A stretch of 8,119 nt of DNA from CAYJAD01 sp964370015. GTDB lineage: Bacteria > Desulfobacterota > Desulfovibrionia > Desulfovibrionales > Desulfovibrionaceae. The notes under the pieces are model-generated. The model saw only the letters and a list, made by a program, of their open reading frames with translations. It did no database searches and was not told the DNA's origin. The stretch covers positions 1-8,119 of the forward strand of contig CAYJHD010000087.1 in assembly GCA_964370015.1 (NCBI GenBank), written 5' to 3'. A program made the position numbers and the translations under genes. Of this stretch, positions 1-4,658 are shown piece by piece. Within the stretch, counting starts at the first letter, position 1. The number at the start of each line of letters is the position of its first letter.

Positions 1-107
1 GCGTCGGCAAGGCTATCGGCAAAACGCCCTAAAAGCTTTGCATAAAGTCCACGATTATTCACAACACGCGCTACGCCGTCTTGCCAATTTAAAATCTCAG
101 GTGCCAT
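1..107 (-). CDS. Hpt-domain phosphorelay protein, N-terminal fragment
   Basis: Only the first 35 codons lie in the window; the gene runs off the left edge. The ATG at 107-105 follows a strong GGAGG (117-113) at 5-nt spacing, so the start is well supported. The peptide begins MAPEILNWQDGVARVVNNRG and continues LYAKLLGRFADSLAD. A first helix of the form 'D...G+.R+..N..LY..LL..F' is typical of histidine phosphotransfer (Hpt) domains, which relay phosphate between response-regulator receiver domains. The phosphorylated histidine motif (usually H-x-LKG) would lie beyond the window, so the assignment rests on the N-terminal helix only. It could be a stand-alone Hpt protein or the start of a longer signalling protein. 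It is on the same strand as the amidohydrolase but 152 nt downstream of it, so it probably has its own promoter. Confidence 0.6.
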   Translation of the reverse strand, partial: MAPEILNWQDGVARVVNNRGLYAKLLGRFADSLAD

Positions 108-153
108 TACATCCTCCAAGGTAAGGAATATGTTAACAACCTAGACAGGTCGA

Positions 154-181
154 TTAATACATTCTTTTTCCGTATATACAA
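154..181 (-). promoter_or_regulatory. Possible promoter of the Hpt gene
   Basis: On the minus strand a TTGTAT (181-176) and TATTAA (159-154) are separated by 16 bp, placing a transcription start about 40 nt before the Hpt ATG. A consensus TATAAT is also present further upstream at 222-217 but has no recognisable -35 box at the right distance. Either could drive the gene, and AT-rich intergenic DNA produces such matches by chance. Confidence 0.3.
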
Positions 182-234
182 AAAAATTATTCGATGAATA
201 CTTTGATAGAATACACATTATACGTCGCATAGGC

Positions 235-259
235 AAGGGGCTTTGCCCCTTATTTTTTT
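235..259 (+). terminator. Hairpin plus T-tract, oriented rightward
   Basis: A perfect 7-bp stem (AAGGGGC 235-241, GCCCCTT 245-251) with a TTT loop is followed on the plus strand by A and seven T (252-259). This is the layout of an intrinsic terminator for rightward transcription, yet both flanking genes are leftward. On the minus strand the hairpin lies just after the amidohydrolase stop, preceded by the A-tract and followed by GCCTATG rather than T. It may still stabilise or stop that transcript less efficiently, or it may block antisense transcription into the amidohydrolase gene. Confidence 0.55.
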
Positions 260-1513
260 CTAACACTGAAAACCTTGAGGCACAAAAGACCATTGTGCAC
301 TCCCACCCGCTGTTAAAGAGCCCAAGCTCAAAGGACTTTGTGAGGCATGTACTCCCAAGGCTTTGGCTCCATTGACTGTGAGCATGCGAAGCAAAGCCTT
401 GCCCTCTAAGTCCATCTCTTTTTGTAGATAAAGAGCTTCTTGCCACACATCCGCATGTGTATTGGACGTTAAACCATCAGTCCCCAAGCATAGGTTTATT
501 TTAGAGCGCATAAAACGCTGTACAGGTGCCGTACCCACGGCAAGATGCGCATTGGAGGAAGGGCATAAACATACAGACATCTCTGACTGCTCCATAATTT
601 GCACATGCTTTTCTTCGCAATGCACCGCGTGCACCGCCACGGTATTTGGCGTGAGCACGCCTAGGTGTTGTGCAAAATCCACAGGATGTAAACCCGGAGC
701 GCGCCAATTTTCTGGCAGAACCATGGGTTTAAATAAATCCACAAGGGCCCCATCCCCCTGAACTAAAGCTTGCACCTCTTCAGGAAACTCTGCCAAGTGA
801 AGCACAAAAGGCTTTCTATGAGCTTGCTTTTGAGAAGAACACCATCCATGCACCCTTTGTATGGTTTCTGGCGCCGTGGAATACAATGCATGTATGCAAG
901 GAATGCAATGAGCTTGTTTCTCTTTAGGTACAAGTGCAAAAATCTCTCTGGCTCGCGGCGGGAGGCACATGCTCTCATCTGCCATATCCGTATCATGCCA
1001 CTTTTCTGTAAAGCCAAACCACTCTGCCAACAAAAGTCCCTGCACGGCTGCCTTATCTGCAGATTGAGCCACCAAATGCAAACCACCATGCCCATAGTCG
1101 GCAAAATACCCCGTTCCTGCCGCGTGCATTTGTTGTACAGCCATATCTATGGCCTGAAAATCATAAGGCAAAGAAAGTAAAGGAATAAGGCTTTTAAGCC
1201 AAGGGACAAAGCCCTGCCCCCACGTGGTTTGTTCTGCCATATGCGCCAATTGTGTATGCGTATGCGCATTGACAACAGCCGGCACCAAAATCTCATCTCC
1301 AAGATCTTGCACCTTAGAAACGTCCAAACCTGCCGGTAAGACCTTAGGAGAATAAGGCCCCACAAAAAGTAAACGCCCCCCCCGCACCAAGAGCAAAGCA
1401 TTATCTATGACATGTAGTGGAGCCAGTAAATCTTGTCCGCGTGCGGCATCCTCCCCTTGCAAGGGAATGCATTGCCGTACTTTATAAGCTTGGATGTCAG
1501 ACGTTATACACAT
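260..1513 (-). CDS. Amidohydrolase, SAH/MTA or aminofutalosine deaminase type
   Basis: A 417-aa metal-dependent hydrolase of the amidohydrolase superfamily, cytosolic, predicted to deaminate an adenine-containing nucleoside or related substrate. Visible motifs in order: the metal-binding H-x-H in VNAHTHTQLAH (His84, His86), a HALYST segment (His208) matching the substrate-contact HAPYT segment of SAH deaminases, HLAEFPEE (metal ligand His239, acid Glu242), AVHAVH (His295, His298), and LGTDGLTSN (metal ligand Asp346). The set is complete, so it should be active. The GTDGL-x-SN block fits SAH/MTA deaminases and also the related aminodeoxyfutalosine deaminases of menaquinone synthesis; sequence alone does not decide. 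The ATG at 1513 was preferred over an in-frame GTG at 1522 because an AGGTG lies about 8 nt before the ATG, while the GTG sits inside that site. The start abuts the terminator of the upstream ACT gene, so expression must rely on read-through or a promoter near 1560-1600. Confidence 0.85.
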   Translation of the reverse strand: MCITSDIQAYKVRQCIPLQGEDAARGQDLLAPLHVIDNALLLVRGGRLLFVGPYSPKVLPAGLDVSKVQDLGDEILVPAVVNAHTHTQLAHMAEQTTWGQGFVPWLKSLIPLLSLPYDFQAIDMAVQQMHAAGTGYFADYGHGGLHLVAQSADKAAVQGLLLAEWFGFTEKWHDTDMADESMCLPPRAREIFALVPKEKQAHCIPCIHALYSTAPETIQRVHGWCSSQKQAHRKPFVLHLAEFPEEVQALVQGDGALVDLFKPMVLPENWRAPGLHPVDFAQHLGVLTPNTVAVHAVHCEEKHVQIMEQSEMSVCLCPSSNAHLAVGTAPVQRFMRSKINLCLGTDGLTSNTHADVWQEALYLQKEMDLEGKALLRMLTVNGAKALGVHASQSPLSLGSLTAGGSAQWSFVPQGFQC

Positions 1514-1526
1514 ATTTTTCACACCT

Positions 1527-1558
1527 AAAAAAACCTGCCGAGAAGCCCCAGCAGGTTT
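1527..1558 (-). terminator. Intrinsic terminator of the tatA-ACT unit
   Basis: On the minus strand AAACCTGC (1558-1551) pairs with GCAGGTTT (1538-1531) across a 12-nt loop, and the stem runs directly into a run of T (1533-1527). It lies 24 nt after the ACT-protein stop and is a canonical rho-independent terminator. The T-tract ends only 13 nt before the chosen amidohydrolase start, so the ribosome site of the next gene overlaps the end of the terminator. Confidence 0.85.
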
Positions 1559-1582
1559 ACAAGTACATCTATAAAAGAGAAA

Positions 1583-2011
1583 TTAGCCGCACAATCTTTC
1601 AGCAGAAATGATGGAAATATTATTGGCTGTCAAAGCTTCCACTGCCTTTTCTGCTTTATCAAAGCGGAAAATCATGGTGGCATTATCCGTATCTTTTTGC
1701 ACAAAGTTGTACATATATTCTACGTTAATGGTATTTTCTGCCAAAATTTCCAAAATATTGTTAAGGCCGCCGGGCTTATCTTCCACTTCCACAGCCACAA
1801 CAGTGGTACGGCCTGTGGTAAAACCCTTTTCTTTTAAAATATTTTTTGCTTTTTCATGATCTTGCACAATAATACGCAAAATCCCAAAGTCAGAAGTATC
1901 AGCCAAGGATAAAGCACGAATGCTAATGTCAGCTTCGCTCAAAGCGCGAGTCACCTCGGCAAGACGTCCGGCCTTATTTTCCAGAAAAATTGATATCTGC
2001 TCCACTACCAT
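1583..2011 (-). CDS. Tandem ACT-domain regulatory protein
   Basis: A 142-aa cytosolic protein made of two ACT modules and nothing else. The first covers about residues 4-66 (NKAGRLAEVTRALSEADISI at 12-31), the second about 70-140 (DKPGGLNNILEILAENTINV at 78-97). Each has the usual beta-alpha-beta start with a Gly at the ligand-binding turn. ACT domains bind amino acids or similar small effectors at subunit interfaces. Stand-alone tandem-ACT proteins are widespread in anaerobes, often next to phenylacetate-CoA ligase genes, but that partner is not seen here and the ligand cannot be told. The start has a strong GGGAGGA (2023-2017). It lies 26 nt after tatA on the same strand and is followed by a clear terminator, so tatA and this gene form one transcript. 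No residue is evidently missing. Confidence 0.85.
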   Translation of the reverse strand: MVVEQISIFLENKAGRLAEVTRALSEADISIRALSLADTSDFGILRIIVQDHEKAKNILKEKGFTTGRTTVVAVEVEDKPGGLNNILEILAENTINVEYMYNFVQKDTDNATMIFRFDKAEKAVEALTANNISIISAERLCG

Positions 2012-2037
2012 ACTCTTCCTCCCATGACCAAATCGTT

Positions 2038-2238
2038 TTAAGCTTTCGGCTTTTCGTCGCTGGCAGCTTTATCTTTATTAGGGGTAATATCCACCTCATC
2101 AGGCTCTGTAGAAGCTCGCTTGAAATTTCGAATGGCCTTTCCAAGCCCATTACCAATCTCTGGCAATTTCGGTGCACCAAATACCACCAAGGCAATCACA
2201 AGAATAATTAAAATCTCTTGAGTTCCAAACCCAAACAT
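2038..2238 (-). CDS. tatA: Twin-arginine translocase subunit TatA
   Basis: A 66-aa inner-membrane protein that oligomerises to form the Tat pore exporting folded proteins with RR signal peptides, together with TatC (not in this window). Residues 8-20 are a short hydrophobic helix (EILIILVIALVVF). Next come the invariant FG hinge (20-21), APKLPEIGNGLGKAIRNFKRA as the amphipathic helix (about 22-42), and a charged, disordered tail (DEVDITPNKDKAASDEKPKA). The LPEIG-x-xLGKAIR-x-FK pattern is diagnostic of TatA/TatE. TatB is a less likely reading, since the protein is short and has the TatA-type amphipathic helix. The ATG at 2238 is preceded by GGAGGT (2247-2242) at close spacing. The gene has its own promoter and is co-transcribed with the downstream ACT protein. 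Absence of tatB and tatC next to it is common in this group. Confidence 0.93.
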   Translation of the reverse strand: MFGFGTQEILIILVIALVVFGAPKLPEIGNGLGKAIRNFKRASTEPDEVDITPNKDKAASDEKPKA

Positions 2239-2272
2239 ATGACCTCCAAAATATCAATCAAGCATTTATCAT

Positions 2273-2301
2273 CTTATACGCAGGGCTGGGGCTAAGGTCA
2301 A
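2273..2301 (-). promoter_or_regulatory. Sigma-70-type promoter of tatA
   Basis: On the minus strand TTGACC (2301-2296), exactly 17 bp, then TATAAG (2278-2273). Both boxes are close to consensus with ideal spacing, predicting a start near 2266 and a leader of about 28 nt before tatA. Confidence 0.7.
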
Positions 2302-2306
2302 GGAGC

Positions 2307-2348
2307 AAAAGCCATATCGTGGGAAGAAAGCCCCTTATATGGCCTTTT
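2307..2348. repeat. Inverted repeat, A/T-flanked hairpin
   Basis: GCCATAT (2311-2317) is perfectly repeated in reverse as ATATGGC (2337-2343). AAAA precedes the first arm and TTTT follows the second after one extra C. Inside, GGG (2321-2323) can pair with CCC (2331-2333). The element lies just upstream of the tatA -35 box, between divergent genes. It could be a weak two-way terminator or a protein-binding site; the sequence alone does not decide. Confidence 0.4.
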
Positions 2349-2361
2349 GACATGTATGTAT

Positions 2362-2382
2362 TGTTAATTTTTCAAATTAACA
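2362..2382. promoter_or_regulatory. AT-rich palindrome, possible operator
   Basis: TGTTAATTT (2362-2370) and AAATTAACA (2374-2382) are perfect 9-bp arms around TTC. The size and near-contiguous symmetry fit a binding site for a dimeric helix-turn-helix repressor or activator. It sits near the centre of the divergent intergenic region and could control either side. I cannot assign it to a regulator family. Confidence 0.4.
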
Positions 2383-2447
2383 GCAACATCACTAAAAATG
2401 GCACGTCCAAGAAATTGACATTGGCTTTTTTTTAGCTCTGCAAAGCA

Positions 2448-2476
2448 TTGATTCCTAGTGCATCTATGTTTATAGT
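2448..2476 (+). promoter_or_regulatory. Sigma-70-type promoter of the rightward genes
   Basis: TTGATT (2448-2453), exactly 17 bp, then TATAGT (2471-2476). This predicts a transcription start near 2483, about 50 nt before the ATG of the 278-aa protein. The -10 box overlaps the left arm of an inverted repeat at 2466-2499, which suggests control of this promoter. Confidence 0.65.
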
Positions 2477-2499
2477 GGTGCTCAGCAGTCTATAAACAT
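2466..2499. promoter_or_regulatory. Inverted repeat overlapping the -10 box, candidate operator
   Basis: ATGTTTATAG (2466-2475) and CTATAAACAT (2490-2499) are perfect 10-bp arms 14 nt apart. The left arm covers most of the -10 box and the right arm lies just after the predicted start site. A dimer bound here would block RNA polymerase. An alternative is a hairpin at the very 5' end of the mRNA, but most of the left arm would lie upstream of the start site and would not be transcribed. Confidence 0.5.
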
Positions 2500-2533
2500 T
2501 TATTAAGAACTCTACTTGCTCAGAGGAGACCCC

Positions 2534-3370
2534 ATGCCCCCAGCTTTCCACATGCTAAGCCTTCCCCTTTTGCACAAAAATTTGGGTCATCCCCTCCCCT
2601 CTGCCCTACGTCACATCCCCACATTTTGGCCTGGACTTGGCCTACCGGACGATTCTGACCAAGCAACCATGTGGAAAGCAAATGATTTTCCCTTTTCCCC
2701 CAAGGAAGCTGAAGCTTGCCTTAAAGACATTCAATCCATGGGAGAAGCTGCCCTTTCCGGCGTGCCTTTACAAGCCTTCATGTCCGTACAAAGCACCAGA
2801 AAAGAACTTAAAAATACTGAAGAGCAAGAGGCACTGGAAAATTTCATTCAAACGGGAGAACAATCTGCCCCCGTGCCTCAAATCAGCATACACCAACGCC
2901 GCCAAGCACAAAAATTTATTCTATGGGCATGGCTCATGGAAAAACACCTTCTAGAAGTGCAAGAGCTTACAGAAAATTACAGCCTTAGCGTAGCACAGCT
3001 CACCTCTGTGCTTGAGGCAGAAAAAGACGCCGACTTAAGCGGCCTTGAACTTATACAAACGCTCTTATCTTCCAACACCTTTGCTTTGCCCCCTTGGAAG
3101 CTGGTTTTAGAAAATATGAGCCTCTTCTTACCAAAAGAAAGCACTGTTATTATCAACCATTCTGAAATGATAGAGCATATGATGGAAGAACGTGATATGC
3201 ATGCCTTGCAAGAGCTTAGCGCACACACCAAAGAGCAGTTAGGCCTTGATGCCACATGCTTTGGTTTTCAATGCACAACAACCATTGGGCATCTCATACA
3301 AAAAAAGCTCTCAACAGAATCTAGCCCTTGGCTCGAAAAAACTTTACACTGCATTATTATAAAGGATTAA
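2534..3370 (+). CDS. Uncharacterised 278-aa soluble protein
   Basis: I do not recognise this protein. It has no signal peptide and no membrane helix. The N-terminal 60 residues are rich in Pro, His and Leu, with a short FWPGLGLPDD segment (31-40). Much of the rest looks helical and charged: about 57-110, then QKFILWAWLMEKHLLEVQEL (127-146) with two Trp, and 210-236. A segment 'LPPWKLVLENMSLFLP' (185-200) separates the last two helical parts. The four Cys (62, 242, 247, 272) do not form a clear metal motif. The ATG at 2534 was chosen because AGAGGAG (2522-2528) sits at good spacing before it; an upstream in-frame TTG at 2516 lacks a ribosome site. It has a strong promoter and an operator-like repeat, and stops 2 nt before the HAD phosphatase start, so the two are probably translated together. 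Codon use looks like that of its neighbours. Confidence 0.75.
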   Translation: MPPAFHMLSLPLLHKNLGHPLPSALRHIPTFWPGLGLPDDSDQATMWKANDFPFSPKEAEACLKDIQSMGEAALSGVPLQAFMSVQSTRKELKNTEEQEALENFIQTGEQSAPVPQISIHQRRQAQKFILWAWLMEKHLLEVQELTENYSLSVAQLTSVLEAEKDADLSGLELIQTLLSSNTFALPPWKLVLENMSLFLPKESTVIINHSEMIEHMMEERDMHALQELSAHTKEQLGLDATCFGFQCTTTIGHLIQKKLSTESSPWLEKTLHCIIIKD

Positions 3371-3372
3371 GA

Positions 3373-4026
3373 ATGCCAGCTCCCATGACGCTACCAGCCC
3401 GAATTAAAGGTGTTATTTTTGACTGTGACGGTGTTATCATCGACTCAAAACACGCCAATGCTCTTTATTACAATAAAATTTTACAAGCCTTTGGCCTTGC
3501 GCCCTTAACAGAAGAGCAACTTGCCTACACTTTCATGTCCACGGTGCCACAGGCTTTGGAATATATTATTCCTAAGCATTTGCAGCCTCAGTTGCCGGAA
3601 GTACGTGCTAAAGCAGTAAGTTATCAGCGAGACATAATGCCTTCAGTGGAGCTTAATCCTTCCTTTCAAGAGTTCTCCAGCTGGTTGCAACAAAACAATA
3701 TCAAGCGCGCTGTGCACACCAATCGCTCCAATGGCATGCAGTACGTGGTGGACAAGTTTACCTTTCTTAATGAGTTTGATCCCATTATTACTGCATCCAC
3801 TGTGCAGCCCAAGCCGCATCCGGAAGGCATTTTTAAAATTCTAGAAGCATGGAATCTTGACCCCACAGATATTATTTTCGTGGGAGATAGCAAAAACGAT
3901 CAAGATGCTGCGGCAGCGGCTGGTGTGGCTTTTGTGTCCTATGGACATGAAAAGCTAGAGAGCGCCCTCGCCGTGACATGCTATACAACACTACAAAAAC
4001 TGCTAGGCGCACACATTAGTACCTAG
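3373..4026 (+). CDS. HAD-superfamily phosphatase, GphB/phosphoglycolate-phosphatase-like
   Basis: A 217-aa cytosolic hydrolase of the haloacid dehalogenase superfamily. All four motifs are present: motif I DCDGVIIDS with nucleophile Asp17 and general acid Asp19, motif II Thr116 in VHTNRS, motif III Lys147 in QPKPHPEG, and motif IV FVGDSKNDQDAAAAAG with Asp172 and Asp176. A helical cap is inserted between motif I and motif II (about 25-95), the type seen in phosphoglycolate and beta-phosphoglucomutase-like enzymes. The substrate cannot be read from sequence. The ATG at 3373 was taken because AAGGA (3362-3366) precedes it and overlaps the end of the upstream gene; an in-frame TTG at 3328 would overlap that gene by 43 nt and has no ribosome site. 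It probably shares a transcript with the unknown protein upstream and with the YggT gene 20 nt downstream. Confidence 0.85.
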   Translation: MPAPMTLPARIKGVIFDCDGVIIDSKHANALYYNKILQAFGLAPLTEEQLAYTFMSTVPQALEYIIPKHLQPQLPEVRAKAVSYQRDIMPSVELNPSFQEFSSWLQQNNIKRAVHTNRSNGMQYVVDKFTFLNEFDPIITASTVQPKPHPEGIFKILEAWNLDPTDIIFVGDSKNDQDAAAAAGVAFVSYGHEKLESALAVTCYTTLQKLLGAHIST

Positions 4027-4046
4027 CCATACATAAAGAGGAACAC

Positions 4047-4349
4047 ATGATTATATTATCCAATACCTTAAGTGGCATAGCCCTTGTTTTAGGTGGGCTT
4101 TTACAAGTGTATTTTTGGGTGGTTGTGATTTCAGCCCTACTCACTTGGGTACGACCTGATCCGTACAATCCCATAGTGCGCACCTTGCGTACACTCACTG
4201 AGCCTGTATACTATCGTATACGAAAACTGTTGCCTTTTACCTATAGTAGTGGCATAGACTTCTCTCCCATTATTGTATTGCTTTGTATTGAATTGATAGA
4301 TAGAATTGTGATACGTTCTTTGGTACAGTATGCCAATACCTTGGTATAA
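4047..4349 (+). CDS. YggT-family membrane protein
   Basis: A 100-aa inner-membrane protein with one YggT repeat. The first hydrophobic helix is about residues 8-35. It is followed by WVRPDPYNPIVRTLRTLTEP (34-53) and YYRIRKLLP, the conserved loop of the family with its TEP motif and basic stretch, and by a second hydrophobic helix about 70-92 (FSPIIVLLCIELIDRIV). Enterobacterial YggT has two such repeats, whereas single-repeat forms of about this length are common elsewhere. The family is poorly characterised; roles in osmotic tolerance, cell division or plastid membrane organisation have been proposed for relatives. AAAGAGG (4035-4041) precedes the ATG. It sits 20 nt after the HAD gene, so it is likely the last gene of that transcript. 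Confidence 0.88.
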   Translation: MIILSNTLSGIALVLGGLLQVYFWVVVISALLTWVRPDPYNPIVRTLRTLTEPVYYRIRKLLPFTYSSGIDFSPIIVLLCIELIDRIVIRSLVQYANTLV

Positions 4350-4366
4350 CATGTGTTAAAAAGGAT

Positions 4367-4387
4367 AAAACGCCCTAGGGCTTTTAT
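4367..4387 (+). terminator. Weak GC palindrome with short T-run
   Basis: GCCCTAGGGC (4372-4381) is a perfect palindrome flanked by AAAA (4367-4370) and TTTTAT (4382-4387). It lies 22 nt after the YggT stop. As RNA the stem is short, with a CUAG or similar 4-nt loop, so it would be at best a leaky terminator. Some read-through into the YdcH-ilvBN genes is expected, since no good promoter is evident in the 81-nt gap. Confidence 0.4.
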
Positions 4388-4430
4388 ACAAGTTGTTGAT
4401 TTTCCTAATTTCTAACATGAGGAGTGTTCA

Positions 4431-4655
4431 ATGGATACGCATGAAAAAGAGTTATTAGAAAAGTATGCAGAAAATGATCCTGAGCTTCAAGACGCATGGG
4501 ATGACCACCTTTTATACTCCAAGCAAGTAACCAAGCTTGAAGGAAAAGGTTTTCGTACCCCCACTGAAGAGCAAACGCTAAAACAACTTAAAAAGCAAAA
4601 ACTCGAAGGAAAAACACGCCTTATATCCTTGCTTGATAAATATACGGAGAAATAA
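4431..4655 (+). CDS. YdcH/DUF465-like small coiled-coil protein
   Basis: A 74-aa highly charged, helical protein without membrane segments. The C-terminal LKQLKKQKLEGKTRLISLLDKY (50-71) resembles the YdcH/DUF465 signature, in which an 'LKKxKLxxKDxI' helix pairs with an N-terminal helix (here about 3-38, with D-E-L-H spaced as in the family) to form a helical hairpin. The two helices are separated by a short loop with Gly38, Gly40 and Pro44. Function of the family is not established. The start has GAGGAG 6 nt upstream. The stop lies 3 nt before ilvB, and the ilvB ribosome site (GGAG 4646-4649) is inside this gene, so the two are translationally linked. Whether it has anything to do with amino acid synthesis is unknown; it may merely share the message. 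Confidence 0.75.
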   Translation: MDTHEKELLEKYAENDPELQDAWDDHLLYSKQVTKLEGKGFRTPTEEQTLKQLKKQKLEGKTRLISLLDKYTEK

Positions 4656-4658
4656 AAA

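Noticed and set aside
770..1180. Open frame of 136 codons on the plus strand opposite the amidohydrolase
   Set aside because: The amidohydrolase has a complete set of catalytic motifs in the other strand; this frame is Cys/His/Arg-rich nonsense typical of a shadow.
2399..2413. TGGCAC as part of a sigma-54 promoter
   Set aside because: The matching GC element at the -12 position is absent (AA at 2412-2413).
2408..2433. T8 run at 2426-2433 after a short CCAA/TTGG stem as an intrinsic terminator
   Set aside because: The stem is only 4 bp with a 9-10 nt loop and AT/GC mixed, too weak, and no gene ends there.
2516..2533. Upstream TTG start for the 278-aa protein
   Set aside because: No ribosome site precedes it, while a good AGAGGAG serves the ATG at 2534.
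3328..3372. Upstream TTG start for the HAD phosphatase
   Set aside because: It would overlap the preceding gene, and the extra residues are not part of the HAD fold, which begins just before the DCDGV motif.
4347..4358. TAACA-TG-TGTTA dyad over the YggT stop codon
   Set aside because: Five-bp arms with a 2-nt gap in AT-rich DNA are readily found by chance, and no promoter is nearby.
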